Shown here: positions 31,263 through 42,632 of the stretch, in pieces
Layout of the letters: every line of letters starts with the position of its first letter
Position numbering within the stretch: position 1 is the stretch's first letter
Assembly (NCBI GenBank): GCA_022494885.1
Contig: JAGVSM010001341.1
Coordinates: 163,689-227,688 of the forward strand
Direction of reading: 5' to 3'
Length of the DNA: 64,000 nt
DNA from: Micrasema longulum
Taxonomy: Eukaryota > Arthropoda > Insecta > Trichoptera > Brachycentridae
The notes under the pieces: model-generated
Told to the model about the DNA's origin: nothing
The model's input: only the letters and a program-made list of their open reading frames with translations
The model's database searches: none
Position numbers and translations under genes: made by a program

Positions 31263-31302
31263 AAATTAAGTGGAATAAAGTGTCAACTTTTATAATGTTT
31301 TG

Positions 31303-31425
31303 CAACATAGAGAGAAAACATTTTTGAGAAAAGAATATAGAAGTCTAAGCATTAACAGGGCTAATGACCTGTCATTAATTGGTTCAGCCGGATGAATCTC
31401 ACCCACATGATAAAGGTTGGCCGAT
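31303..31425. repeat. Foldback repeat family (FB), short both-arm copy
   Basis: Forward part 'gagaaaacatttttgagaaa', 'aacagggctaatgacctgtc', then an abrupt switch to the reverse-arm sequence 'attggttcagccggatgaat' and 'cccacatgataaagg'. The switch falls where 'attggctgg' of one arm resembles 'attggttcag' of the other. Confidence 0.75.
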
Positions 31426-32054
31426 CAATTGTATACTTATTTTAAAAAATCGCCTAGTAATACATATCAACAGCGTCGTAGATAGGGTCATGAGTCATGA
31501 GCACCTCTGACATGATTTGAATTTAGATCCCTAAAGACTCTTTTTCTAGGAATAGAAAGAGAACATTAGGTTGTAGGCATATAATTATAATATCCCAGAA
31601 CGCGCGTATAATCAAGTTAGCATACATCGCACTGTGTCCAAAAGTTTCCCAACTACCCCACCTCATCTCGCCTGCTCGCATGCGTAAAGTGATCACGTAA
31701 TGTTGCCAGGCCGTGAACAATTATTATCATAACACAACTATAAGTTAATTTTGTGTTGTGCTTTGTTATGTTTTTTATTAGGCAAACGTAAAAAAAAGAA
31801 TAATAATTTAGTAATTAAGTAAATTTATACCGTTTAATATTTAACTAAGGCATATTAATCGAAAGCCGGGTAAAAAAATTGACTACCTTGGCAATACTAA
31901 CAAAATGTTCATCTTGTTTTATTTCACAATCTGACCGACGGTAAAATAACCTGATTCTTATATAATATTAGGTATTTGTGAATTCGCTACTTACACATGA
32001 AATGTGATCTCACCCAATCCCATTTAATCACAGCAGTATTTTCAAACAAACAAA
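31426..32054. other. Unassigned sequence
   Basis: A 65-codon minus-strand frame (31523-31720) has no motif. Confidence 0.4.
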
Positions 32055-32590
32055 TACAAACAAACCATCACGCTGTTTCAGGCAGAGAGGATAGAACGCC
32101 ATAAGACTCTATCTTGGCATACAGACCTCGCTTCCTCTACATTCATACATCTTCTCATGCACGCACGCCGATTATTCCTACTTTTGACATGTCCATCTTC
32201 AAGCATTTGATGGACTTGATCGTGCCATGTCTTTCTCGGTCTTCCTCGTTTTTTGCATCCATCAACATTTGCATCGTAGATCCTTGTAGCCGTTCTTTCG
32301 CTGTCCATTCGCTCTTCATGTCCAAACCAACGCAGCACCCCTTTCTTGATTTTGTCAATAATGCATGTCTCAGCCTTACACACTTTACGGATCTCGACAT
32401 TTGTGCACCTATCATATATCGTTTTACCACACATTCGCCCGAGGGATCGCATTTCAACAGCATTCAACCCACTTTCATCATCATTTTTTCAATGCCATAC
32501 TTCGCTCCCATACATTAGAGTTGGCACTAGAACTCCGTTGTGAACTGCTAGTTTAGCCTCCTGCGATAAACATTTGTTTGCCAATTAAAA
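32055..32590 (-). mobile_element. RTE-type LINE 3' end, copy 3
   Basis: The longest intact copy of this tail: minus-strand frame 32467 to 32078 reads 'MNAVEMRSLGRMCGKTIYDR', 'GVLRWFGHEERMDSERTATR', 'KKRGRPRKTWHDQVHQML' and 'ARSVCQDRVLWRSILSA', then a stop. The motif order is that of RTE-type ORF2 C-termini. The 3' end has 'ggtttgtttgtatttgtttg' on the minus strand. It provides the unoccupied site for the solo LTR at 22607-23048. Overlapping plus-strand frames are shadows. Confidence 0.9.
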
Positions 32591-34340
32591 ACGACACAAA
32601 ACGGCAAAATTGAATTTAAATAGGCAGTTGCGTACTAAGTGACGTCTACAGAGTTACTAATGCCTAAAACGTAAAACTAGTCATTTATGAGTAGTTTAGT
32701 CGACTTCAGTTTGATGCGCGTACGCGGTTTCTGGACTACTATAATTCTATGTTTGTCGGTTTGCAAAGTGCGCCCCCTTAGGGCTGCGCTCCTGGTAGCC
32801 GCCTGCCTGGCCAGCCCCTAGCTACGACGCTGTTTATCAAGTAAAAAGTACCTTACAAACAGTGAATTTTTTTTTTTAAAACATTTTGTCTATTGAAAAT
32901 AAATTTGAATTCCTTATCTATACTTCATTGAAATCGCAAATCTGTGGTTAAGTTTGACATGCACTGGTATTAAATTTCTATGTACCGCCAAAGTTGGGAA
33001 ATATTCTGCAAGTAAATGGTTATTCTAAATAGAATCGTTTTCACGCGAGTAAATAACTTAAAAACCAGTTACGGTAATAAATCGAAGTAACAGCTAATGC
33101 TCACATTAAGAAAGAACAATATTCCGAATTATAAACTGTTATTACTAGTGAAAACTTCAAACTACTTCCAAAAGAGACATCCATTAAAATGTAAGTAGGA
33201 GTATTCGTTACAATTTTACTTACCTGTTAAATCTTTTTGTTAGATTTAAGTTTGCCTGCATTGTGCGTTGTTTTTATATGAATTTAAAACAATAATTATT
33301 TCGTTAAGCAACACAAGATCACTCACAACTTGTTATTGATTGCACAACAACTTGAAATAATTAGTACTCTGAAACGTTTGACGTAAAGTTGTTCAACGAC
33401 ATTGTCAGCTTTAAACACCTCTGACTTATGATTGGTTGCCTCAATCATAGACAATGGACAAATTAAAATAACAAAACATGGCTCATAAATAATATAACAA
33501 TTTAGCTATGCATTTTTTTGCGATTAGAAGTAAGTTCACAAGCTTTCTTTGTACTCGATTGTATCACTATAAGCCTTATGTACTTAAATAAATAAATGCA
33601 TATTAAAAATATAATAAAATTTGATTTATAATTATTTAATAATAAGCATTTTCTTCATCTTCAATACTTCATATTCATACAGCGCGCAGCGGCCGGATTA
33701 ATTTATTTAATCATTATTTTTCTTCTATTACACGTATTAAATTATGAGAATAATGTGTCTTCACTAAAGTAACCCGTGCCAAAAATACTTAACAGCATAC
33801 TGACGTAATTAGGCATTTATTTTCATAAACTTTCCGAGCCTGTAAAAAAAAATAAAAAATGTCATGATTTAAATAGAAGAGTATAAATTTATTGATTAAT
33901 ATTTTAAGTTTTCTGCGAAATTCATAGATTTTTTCATAAAATACTGTTGCGAGAGAATGCTATACGAAATCGCATTGCTCTTGCCGTGATACGTTGAACA
34001 GCACTGTTTTAATGTCGCGTGGTGGTACAGCGGAGAGTTGGGAGAGGGAATGCATGTATATAGCACAAAATTCCAATTTTTCTGGCTGGAATAAAGCGAT
34101 CAAATAGTGAAAAGCACACGTGCAAACTGACCAACATATTAAAGTTTAATCAACTGTAAAGCAATGAATTGTAATGTTTGCTGTTTGCACGGGGCGAAAG
34201 CTAATCTTTTCGATAAAATATTCGAGAAGAATTTTATTTCAACCGAAGGGGTGGATGTAGAAAAATATTTTCGCTTAAGTTTCATTGTTAATTTTTTCGA
34301 TCATTAATTGATCAAAACAGGACCATATGTCTATTTGACA
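32591..34340. other. Long unassigned stretch
   Basis: No protein motif and almost no internal repeats over 1.75 kb. 32755-32830 is GC-rich ('gcgccccc', 'ggctgcgctcctggtagccg', 'ctagctacgacgctg') and resembles the ends of a widespread insect repeat, without a visible partner here. Confidence 0.4.
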
Positions 34341-34341
34341 G

Positions 34342-34415
34342 GCACTGTGGCGCAATTGGTTAGACAGCCAACTATAAAACAGGAGTCACGGGTTCGATTT
34401 CCGCCAGTTGCAAGA
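34342..34415 (+). mobile_element. tRNA-like SINE head, family E
   Basis: 'ggcactgtggcgcaattggt' gives an A box (TGGCGCAATTGG), and 'cgggttcgatttccgcc' a B box. The 7-bp acceptor pairs only 5 of 7, so it is not a tRNA gene. The downstream sequence ('gtctgggtgttgtggtg') resembles a SINE body. Only copy in this window; the frame at 34308-34520 runs through it. Confidence 0.6.
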
Positions 34416-34599
34416 AAAAAATCCAAGAATGATTTTTTTCTCAATTGGTCTGGGTGTTGTGGTGTATTTTCTATTACGTCTTTCCGTATTTCCTCTATTC
34501 CACCCGCTGACAAATCTTAAAATAGAAGCTTAGCGAGTTATTTCTTTAAAATAACAATAAAACAAATGTAAAACAATAGTGATGTTGTAGTGACATATA

Positions 34600-34965
34600 T
34601 TACAGAAGAGATGAAAAATATAGAAGCTTAGGGATCAACAAGGTTTATGATCTGTCATTAACTCATTTAATTAGTCAATTTACAAGCTGTACAACATTCG
34701 CAATTCTGCCTTTGCTTCTAATAATAAAAAGAACAAAAACCTCGTTTAATATGGGTGAGATTCACCATCAACCCCTGAAAACATTTTTAATTTTTTAACT
34801 CTTCAAAGAACTAGATATCACCTCCAAGGAACTAAACAAGATTGACATATATTATTACAGAGACGGAGAATATTATTGAGAAGGGGTCTATAACCACGTC
34901 TATAACGTCTAGACATTTACAGAGCCGATGACTTGTCATAAGCTGGTTTAAGTTGTAGTGCATAA
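34600..34965 (+). repeat. Foldback repeat family (FB), decayed forward copies
   Basis: Copy one, 34600-34790: 'gagatgaaaaatatagaag', 'ggtttatgatctgtcattaa', 'acaacattcgcaattctgcc' and 'atgggtgagattcacc'. Copy two, 34855-34965: 'agagacggagaatattattg', 'gtctagacatttacagagcc' and 'acttgtcataagctgg'. Both are more diverged than the other copies. Confidence 0.7.
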
Positions 34966-35354
34966 AATTTCGTACACTTATTTGAATGGTTTGAAGCCCA
35001 GTAAAACATGCAAAAGTCAACGAATCAAACATGAAGCAAAGCTGATAGGGCGTTTTATTAATATTTTATCATTTTTAACGTCTGTTGCCCCTTTTGACGA
35101 GGGGACGCTGATATTCTAAATTTAAACACGAAGCCCAAAAAAAACATTTCAAACCGGATGTGGTTGATCGTTACGAAGAAAGTTTGTAGTGGATGAGGAA
35201 AAAAAACGGAAATTTACCCCGGAAGTGGCTGCGCTATGTACCCAGTCCTTATTATATCCGTATTTATCTATTATTTTTAAAAAAAGATTATTATTTATTT
35301 CGGAATTTAGTATTGGTTTACATATTTATTTTATTAATAAGATAATTTATTTTT
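34966..35354. other. Unassigned sequence
   Basis: The plus-strand frame 35189-35557 starts here but runs into the SINE on its right; not a gene. Confidence 0.4.
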
Positions 35355-35502
35355 TTGCACCACAACAGCCTAGGAGGCCTAATTACAGCGGTGAATTACA
35401 GCACAGACCACCAGAGAAAAAAAAAAATTGTGTTCTCACCGGAGATCGAACCTGGAACCTTTCGTGTGTGAGTTTTAATCACTACACCACAGAAGCGGTC
35501 AT
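35355..35502 (-). mobile_element. tRNA-derived SINE, family B
   Basis: Minus-strand head with B box 'aggttcgatctccggtgag' and body ending 'cctaggctgttgtggtgc'. Same layout as 30495-30668, with a shorter poly-T stretch and a deletion in the anticodon arm. Confidence 0.8.
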
Positions 35503-36779
35503 TATATTTTTGTATTTTTGTAGCATTCATAGAGGAGCATTCAAAATGCGTTTTTAGTGGTTAGCTAAAAATCCAGATTACGAAGATAGTTGAAGTAAAA
35601 GAAATTTCTAAATAGTTGTTTGTTTATAAATAACACTTTAGTGAATGTCTTTCATGCTAAATTTTATAGCGAATGTGATGAGTGCTAATTTCACATTTAT
35701 TGGTAGACTTACCAATAGTTTTGTAGTAAAGGTTGCGAGTTAATTGAAATTAAAATATTCACTAACATATCAAATTTCAAATTTAAATGTATTATGAATT
35801 AAAAGCTTATTTGAATGTAACAGTTAGTTAAAATCACTGAATAGATAATACACTAGAAGTGTTAATAATAAGCTTTACTATGATAACCGATGTGGCTAGT
35901 TTAGAGAAGACGTTTGGATTTGGAACGTAAATAACCAATAAAAATAGTCAGCTTTCTATCTCGTTTATACTTGCGGTTATTATATTGATAACCTTTTCTA
36001 ATAGTGCTGTCTCGAAACAATCGATATTTATTTTTGTAAAATTCCGATTAATGACCTTTTAATTAGTAATATTTTATTTTGTTTGTTGTTTATGAGTGCT
36101 TTGTAATCGAAAATATTTCGAATTAGGTTTATTATGTTATTTAAAAGGAAAAGAAACATGTACTATTTTATCATAAAACATAAAACATATTTATTAAAAA
36201 CAAAAAATAGTATTTAAAAAAACAAAATAATTGCGAAATACAGAAACTGCATCAGGAATGAAATCAACGTACTTTAGCAAACTGAATGCAATTTTAAATA
36301 AATTCATATATGAGGGTATCATCTGCAAACCCGACGAAATCCATCTCTCTTTATTTTGAGCAAATCACAAAAAACTGATACAATACTTCACTTCTTCATT
36401 TTGTTTAAATTAAGTATGATTATGTCAAGAAATACTAGTGAAATAATCAAATTAATTTTATACATTCCAACTTTACAAAACACAAGTAGAGGTTGCCATG
36501 TTTGCAACAAACCCGATAATTTAAAAGTCAAGTTCTTGCAAATAAAGCCGTATTTAGTGACAATGTTATAATTATTGTAAAAAAATGTTTTCTGAATAAG
36601 TTTCAATTAATATCTCACTTTTTTAGATTTTGATTTTGCCGGGGTTGCAAATAGTACCCTCATATAAGTATCTTCATTTTATTATGTATTTACACACTGG
36701 ATGACCTTAGATTGGTTTACCTGATGTATACATTCCTATAGGAGTAAATTATTGAACTGAAAAAACAGGGATAAAAGAA
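35503..36779. other. Long unassigned stretch
   Basis: Frames at 36356-36571 (plus) and 36388-36606 (minus) overlap and have no motif. No repeat partner noticed. Confidence 0.4.
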
Positions 36780-37036
36780 GGCTAAATGCTGTCAAAATGA
36801 GATCTCTCTATGCGGCAAATATGTAGCAAAACTATGAATAATAGGTGCACTAATGTCGAGATCCATGCTTAACGCAAGGCTGATTATTGACACAATCAAG
36901 AAAAGAGTTTTGCGTTTATTTGAACATGTAGAGATATTGAACAGTGATTCAATAGCTAAAAAAAAGTCTAATACAAATGTTGATGGATGCAGAAATTGAG
37001 AGAGATCCAATAAATACTTAAAGATGGACATATCAA
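36780..37036 (+). mobile_element. RTE-type LINE scrap
   Basis: 'ggctaaatgctgtcaaaatg', 'agatctctct', 'gtcgagatccatg', 'cacaatcaagaaaagagttt' and 'tgttgatggatgcagaaa' match the RTE-type LINE tail (16755-17330) with many frame-breaking changes. It abuts the minus-strand reverse-transcriptase relic at about 37036. Confidence 0.75.
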
Positions 37037-37760
37037 AAGTCAAAATAATCGAAATGATACGGTACCCTTCCAGTTCGGAGAATAAAACCCAACATCTTGA
37101 GTGCAAGGTCACATGTTCTCTCGATGTGAGCATAAATAGTCAATCTGCTTTCGTAGATTACCCCAAGATCCTTAATTGTTGAAACACAGATGAGTTGGTG
37201 GCCATCCATTGCGTATCTGTGATGTACAGTGCGCAATGCTCTAGTGAAAGATAAAATAACGCATTTTGAAATATTGAATTACATTTGATTGATATTACTC
37301 CAATCTAGGATATTGTTTTTATTGGACTGAAGGCGCAAACAGTCGATTGGGTTTTTTATCTCAAGGAATAATTTCAAGTCATCTGCAAATCAAAGAAATC
37401 GCGAAAAGTTTATAACCTTCGCGATATCATTTATGAAGATGGTAAAGAGGAGAGGACCAAGGTTCGAACCTTGTGGTACTCCAAAATAAACTGAAAATGG
37501 TTCCGATTGAAATATTCCGTATGAAGTAAACTGTGTTCTATTCTTAAAGTAGCTAATAAAAAACATCACTAATTGAGGAGAGAAACCGAATTTTGTTAAT
37601 TTAACTAAGAGAGTATCGTGATTAACAGTGTCAAATGCCTTAGAGAAATCATTATAAAAGCAGTCAACTTGATGACCGTTATCTAATGCTCTTGCCATGT
37701 ACTCAGAAAATATTACGATTACGTAGTGCATTTGTTAGCGTGGAGAGCTTGGAGTTGATT
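37033..37760 (-). pseudogene. LINE reverse transcriptase relic
   Basis: Minus-strand frame 37731 to 37390 carries 'DCFYNDFSKAFDTVNHDTLL' (catalytic D block), 'SYFKNRTQFTSYG' and 'GVPQGSNLGPLLFTIFIND'. After a break the next frame reads 'FADDLKLFLEI' (active-site box, about 37370-37393), and 37236 to 37033 reads 'HHRYAMDGHQLICVSTIKDL' then 'ALKMLGFILRTGR'. It is closely related to the relic at 9630-11060 and has at least two frame disruptions. The left part is cut by the RTE scrap at 37036, the right part lacks the endonuclease. Confidence 0.88.
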
Positions 37761-38224
37761 TACTCCGTTGTTTGTGGCCGGGTAGCCCAAAGTACACAGT
37801 ACTTGTTTTTCTTAAAGAAGTTTTATTTTTCAAATATTTAACTATATGCCAGTAGTTACGCCCGCTTGTCTATTTCGCACCCTACGGCGGATAGAAAAAG
37901 AACTAGCAAAGTCGGAGCAGTAAACACCTTAATACCAGCCTACGTTACATCAATAAACAAGTATCTACTATGGTGATAAAAATACATAAGTAATAAAAAT
38001 GTATCAATTATCGATAGTGGTGATCTGAGTACATTTTTAAAAAAAGGTATTTTTAAGAAAAATGTTTTCCAAAATGCCGGAACCTAACCACGATAACGTA
38101 ACTCAAGCTTCCACCCTAATGCAATGCAAACTTTGAAAAAAAAGGCGCATCAAGGCAAGCGCTTGAAAACAAAATCATATTACATTCACTCTCAGAGAGG
38201 TGACTGCCCATAAATACTCATAAA
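37761..38224. other. Unassigned sequence
   Basis: No motif noticed. Confidence 0.4.
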
Positions 38225-38455
38225 TAATGAAGTTTCTCCAAACCTGAACACCATTCAATACCTGGGGATGTATTTTGACAGAAGACTTACGTGGAAGAAC
38301 CACATCAAAGCCAAGAGAGATATTTTGAATTTTCGATTCAGTCAAATGCGGTGGCTCGTAGTAAGACGCTAAAACTTTTCACTAGAAAATAAATTAATCG
38401 TGTACAAAGTAATACTTAAACCAGTGTGGACCTACAAAATACAAAAAAAAATAAT
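38225..38455 (+). mobile_element. Jockey-like LINE ORF2 fragment
   Basis: The plus strand reads 'LNTIQYLGMYFDRRLTWKNH' then 'IKAKREILNFRFSQMRWLV' with a stop soon after, and 'KPVWTYKIQ'. This is the 'YLGV.LD..L.W..HI......' block that follows the RT palm in Jockey elements, with the 'KP.W.YGIQ' block behind it. A more ordinary Jockey than the other relics here. Confidence 0.8.
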
Positions 38456-38797
38456 TATATACCATAAAAACCGATAAAGATATATGAAATGGATTTAGAA
38501 AAATTAATTGTATGTTGTTTGAAAATGCATATATATAAAGTGGAAAAAATGTTTTCATACATAATTTCAAATAATAATTTATAAAAAAAATATGTCTCTA
38601 GAAAAACACTACATTTTTATGACATATTTGTGACATCAAGATTTGTGACGATATACTATAAAAAAAAATAGTTAAAAATAAAGTTCAAAATTAACATGTC
38701 GTGACATATTAGAGGGATGGCCAATGCAATGATCGTTTTCGAGGGAATTTTAAATTGTAAATTAAAAAATATTTTTTATGCTTTTAGTAACTAAGTC
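38456..38797. other. Unassigned, very AT-rich sequence
   Basis: Nothing recognised. Confidence 0.4.
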
Positions 38798-39058
38798 CGC
38801 CTTGTGATGTAATGGTCAGCCCGTTTGCCTACCATGCAAGAGGTCTCGGGTTCGATTCCTGACATGGTTGATATGAAATATTTATTTCAAAGGGTGTTTT
38901 CACACTAGAATATTGTATAGTCCATGGACTGGTACCTGAAGCGTAAGACTAATCATCTTACCTTCATGTAACAAAAATGATCAATATACGCTGCGATTAG
39001 TGTACCAATGCAGTGTCCTATACACCATTATAAGCGGAAATGGAATGATGATTTTTTT
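38798..39058 (+). mobile_element. SINE family A, full-length copy
   Basis: The most complete plus-strand SINE A: head 'gtccgccttgtgatgtaatg', 'tttgcctaccatgcaagagg', B box 'gggttcgattcctgac', body 'tttcacactagaatatt', 'ctggtacctgaagcgtaaga', tail 'gtgtaccaatgcagtgtcc', 'caccattataagcgg', 'atgatgattttttttttt'. Confidence 0.85.
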
Positions 39059-39400
39059 TTTTACTCGATAGTATTTCATAGACCTTTATTACTTTAAAAT
39101 TGCAAAAAAATGTTATCTCCCTATTGTTGGTCTCACCGAGGCACTCCAATATTGAAATATTACAACGCTCTTAAAATAAGGTATGACAAGCCACAGTAAA
39201 TGCCTCCTGGTTTGCCAGGAATATCGAAGTGCAAGAGTGTTTACAAGTGGCTCTTGTAAAAGACTAGATAAAAAAAAATCAGTGTGGCGTACCGGCAAAG
39301 GCTCTGTAACCACATCAATAGTCTGGCCAGCAGCTCACTAGATGTAAGTGGAGATGTCAAATGTCTCAATCGCTTTAACGTTCTGGATATGCCAAATAGG
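39059..39400. other. Unassigned sequence
   Basis: A 66-codon minus-strand frame (39113-39313) has no motif. Confidence 0.4.
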
Positions 39401-40490
39401 TAGTTAGCCTATATGTTTTTTTTTTAAGGGTTCCATGAACCTTTTACATAGTTACAATAAAACCAGTGAAAAAAATACGATAAAAAATAGCATAATATTA
39501 AAAAAGAACAAAAACATCGAAAAAAGTACACAATAGTAAACCGTATATATGTAAAAAAAATATTACATTTGTAACAAATATAAATATTTACCTATATAAA
39601 AGAAAGGTAAATTAAAAAAGACAGCAGTTTTTCAAAAAGAGGAAGAGAAGAAAAAGAAAAAAAAGTTCTTTTGAAGTTTATATCATGTTACATATTATAA
39701 ATATTAAACAATAATAAATTTCAAAAATAATTAAAAACAGAAGAGTAAACAGTTAAAACACAAGTTAAGAACTAATCATTCTTTGAATTTTCAATTATCA
39801 ATTCTTTTTCAAAACACAGGACTTGATCATTAGCGGCGTGGTATAAAATAAATCTTAATCATCACTGTATTGTTTGCGAGTCGCTGCATGCGAATAATTG
39901 GTGAATTATATAAATTTTACCACGATGACCGTAACACAAAAAAAATTGTCTTGTTGGTCTATAAAAAATACGAAAGTTTATTAAAGCTAACAGTTCTGAG
40001 TACTCTATTTTATTATTTAATAATTTGTAAATAAACAAGAGGTCATTTGCTGTCCTCCTGCTTGACAGTAACGATAAATTTAAATTAGTCATCAGGGATT
40101 TCAAATTTATTTCTGACATAGGTAGACTTAATTCAAATGGAGTGTATCTTAAAAACTTTATTTGTACTCGTTCAAGATCATTTGAGTTGCGGTAATAAGC
40201 GGGACTCCAAACTGCTGATGCAAACTCTAGCTGTGATCTCACAATGATTGTTTCAATATTTTGAAAATTCTGAGTGTTAAAAATAATTAAACCCAACATT
40301 TGCATAGCCTTATTGGAGATAATTTCATAGTGATGTGAGAAAGTTAACTTAATATCAAAAGTAACATCAAGTTCTTCAATAGAATAGACTTGTTCAATGG
40401 CTACATTACTAATAAAATATTTTAAAACAACGGGTTTTCTGGATCGATTAAATAAGGTTTGGAAGCGTTTTTAACATTTAAAAATAGTTT
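39401..40490 (-). mobile_element. LINE 3' relic, family A-like
   Basis: Minus-strand frame 40305 to 39862 reads 'MQMLGLIIFNTQNFQNIETI', 'IVRSQLEFASAVWSP', 'LERVQIKFLRYTPFELSL' and 'RTANDLLFIYKLLNNKIEYS', the ORF2 region after the palm. A decayed part continues to about 40490. The 3' UTR reaches a T tract at 39418-39427 with a small 'aagggttccatgaacctttt' hairpin next to it, as in other LINE tails here. Confidence 0.85.
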
Positions 40491-40639
40491 ATTGAGTTCG
40501 CACCAAGTTTAAGAAAAGAAGTATCAGAGGTCACCTGATGATTCCTCTCTCTTACTCAATAAATCATTTAAAAAATTTATTTATGATCTCGACCAATTGT
40601 GGATTGAAGGGAAGGAATTTTAAAAAAAAATTATTTATT

Positions 40640-41372
40640 TAATAGAAGCAAACAATTGACAATGATATAGTAACATAAAAAAAAAACAGTTTAAAGACAG
40701 ACCAGCAAAGTTTCTAAAGAAGAATCATACATATTATTAAATTGTGTTACAACAAAAGGGTGTTTATGTGTATTTGTATGAGAGTAAGAGTAAATGTGTC
40801 TTCATGTTATTAGTGTAGGAGTAAGTGTTCAGGTAGTAAGTGGGATCGTATCGCAGCCAGAAATAATGAGTCATAATTTATTTTAAAATAAGTTAAGGGG
40901 CACGTAAAATATACTAATAAATGAAAAAAAGCATTATAGTTAGAGCAAGAGCGATAGAGGAAAGAGTGTTGTGCAAGTGTTCAGGTGTGTGTAAGTGTGA
41001 GCATCATTAAATAGTAAGTGGGATCATATCGCAGCCAGAAATAATAAGTCTTATTTTATTTTTTAATTAATTAAGGGGCATGTAAAATATATCAACAGAT
41101 GAAAAAAAGCATTTTAGTTAGAGCAAGAACGATAGAGGAAAGAGTGTTGTGCATAGTTAGTGCTACAGACTGGCAGATGGAATCAATACTTATTTCTTGT
41201 CACAGGAAAAGGGACATTAAGATCAGTTTTGGAGAGTAGGTTAAAAGAGTCTACTTTATTATTTAGTAATTTATGCAAATAGCATAATTCAGATACAGTG
41301 CGTCTATTTTCAAGGGTAAAAAATCCATTTTGTTTGGCAGATTGGCTGTAAGTACAAAGCGTTTTATTGTTT
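40640..41372 (-). mobile_element. LINE family A 3' end with internal tandem duplication
   Basis: Matches 1-410 in the same orientation ('gtgggatcgtatcgcagcca', 'agagcaagaacgatagagg', 'gtgctacagactggcagatg', 'cgtctattttcaaggg'). The 3' UTR block occurs twice in a row: 40829-40978 and 40979-41155. The copy ends sharply at 41372 within the sequence equivalent to about 412. Confidence 0.85.
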
Positions 41373-41645
41373 AATGCCGGAATATCTTATACTTACCGAT
41401 TTAAGGAAGTTTATAAGGTATTTGTTCCCTTACTTTTCCCATCAAGACTTCGGAATTTCTTTGAGGGCATGTTTGTTTGGGGCTTATATGATAATCTTAA
41501 TTTTTCCATCTCGTTAAGGGAAATTACGTCTCAGTTTTTCTCCGTGAGAAGAATGAAATCCGTTCCATGCTTCCAATAAATCGTTCTCATCTATCGAGAC
41601 CATCGGTGGTAACCGGGTTCTATGCATCAATTCAAACACCTACAT
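41373..41645. other. Unassigned sequence with a short open frame
   Basis: The plus-strand frame 41367-41579 ('YRFKEVYKVFVPLLFPSRL', 'MFVWGLYDNLNFSISLRE') is less low-complexity than most chance frames in this window, but I do not recognise it. It has no repeat partner here. Confidence 0.3.
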
Positions 41646-41750
41646 TAAAAATTTAAAACTATCACCGTGTGTACACAGTATTTACGAAAAAATACACTAA
41701 CTACATACAGAGTTAAAAGGGATACAAACACCACCATAAATTAGGTAAAC
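41646..41750 (-). repeat. Fragment of the hammerhead-associated repeat
   Basis: In reverse orientation matches 14805-14880: 'gtgtttgtatcccttttaac', 'ttcgtaaatactgtgta'. The part that would carry the hammerhead-like motif (expected below 41646) is absent or unrecognisable. Confidence 0.55.
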
Positions 41751-41867
41751 AATATTTAGGGATATGTTGCAGAATGTGTGACGGTGGAAATTAGAAACGG
41801 GGGGTGCTAAGAGGTTGAATGTTACACGATTGGTTAATTTTTAAATAAAAAAGTGGGCCATATTGAA

Positions 41868-42465
41868 AAAATATTTTTTAAAATTGCAACAGAGGGAAAA
41901 CATTTTTAAGATGGGAATATGGAAGTCTAGGCATTTACAGGGCTTATGTCCTCTCATTGGCTGGTACAGGTAGCTACTTTACACACTGTGTAAAAAAAAT
42001 TGCTAATGTTTAAACATCCACATTTTCTCAACTCTTTTATCTGTTGACTTTTGCGATCTAAAGGTACAGAAATCTTTATCATGTAGGGAGATTCATCCGG
42101 CTGAACCAATTCACCTATTAGGCAACGCCTGGAAACCATTTTCCATTTTTTTATGCTTCTTTTTTTACCAGTTAGTTGATTTAACAATGTTTAAAGTATG
42201 TCCAAATGTTTACAGACAGGCTGGATTTCCTCCCTAGGGAGTTATTCAGATCTTAATTTGTTGCAACGGAGGGAAAACATTTTTGAGTAAAGTTGCTACT
42301 TAAACCAGTCAATTACAGGACATAAGCTCTGTAAATGCCTCGACTTTTATATTCTCATCACATTTTTTTTTCTTCTGCTGCATCAAATTAAGATTTGAAA
42401 AACTCCCTAGGGAGAAAATTCAGCTGTCTGCAAACATTTGGACATACTCAAAAAATTGTTGAAAA
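41868..42465. repeat. Foldback repeat family (FB), long both-arm copy
   Basis: Forward unit 41868-42295: 'attgcaacagagggaaaaca', 'ggaatatggaagtctaggca', 'tttacagggcttatgtcctc', 'ttcatccggctgaaccaatt', 'taggcaacgcctgg', 'gtatgtccaaatgtttacag' and 'gttgcaacggagggaaaaca'. At about 42297 it flips to the reverse arm: 'aaaccagtcaattacaggac', 'ataagctctgtaaatgcctc', 'ctccctagggag' and 'acatttggacatactc'. The minus-strand frame 41954-42187 lies inside and is not a gene. Confidence 0.85.
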
Positions 42466-42474
42466 AACTTTTTT

Positions 42475-42632
42475 TCCACACCAGGCTAAGAGACCCACCC
42501 GTAAAGAGGTGAATTACAGACAAAACACTCCGGTTTGAGAAAAGTCATATTTTTTTGTGATCTCACCGGAAATCGAACCCGGAACTCCCGTGCATGAGGC
42601 AAGTGTCTTATCTATTTCGCTAACGGGGTTAA
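42475..42632 (-). mobile_element. tRNA-derived SINE, family B
   Basis: Minus strand: 'ccccgttagcgaaatagata' (A-box region), 'cgcctcatgcacggg'-type anticodon arm, B box 'gggttcgatttccggtgag', and the family body with 'tgacttttctcaaacc'. It lies 10 bases from the end of the foldback repeat. Confidence 0.8.

Noticed and set aside
32755..32830. GC-rich segment as a promoter
   Set aside because: No adjacent gene, and it resembles the end of a common insect repeat.
34342..34415. Possible tRNA gene
   Set aside because: A and B boxes are present, but the acceptor stem pairs at only 5 of 7 positions and the sequence continues into a SINE-like body. The heads at 30495, 31139, 35355, 38798, 42475 and 51693 fail in the same way.
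36356..36606. Overlapping 71- and 72-codon frames on both strands
   Set aside because: Antisense pair in AT-rich sequence with no motif.
41560..41640. Third hammerhead-like motif beside the 41646-41750 repeat fragment
   Set aside because: The expected position has neither CUGAUGA nor a paired stem II.
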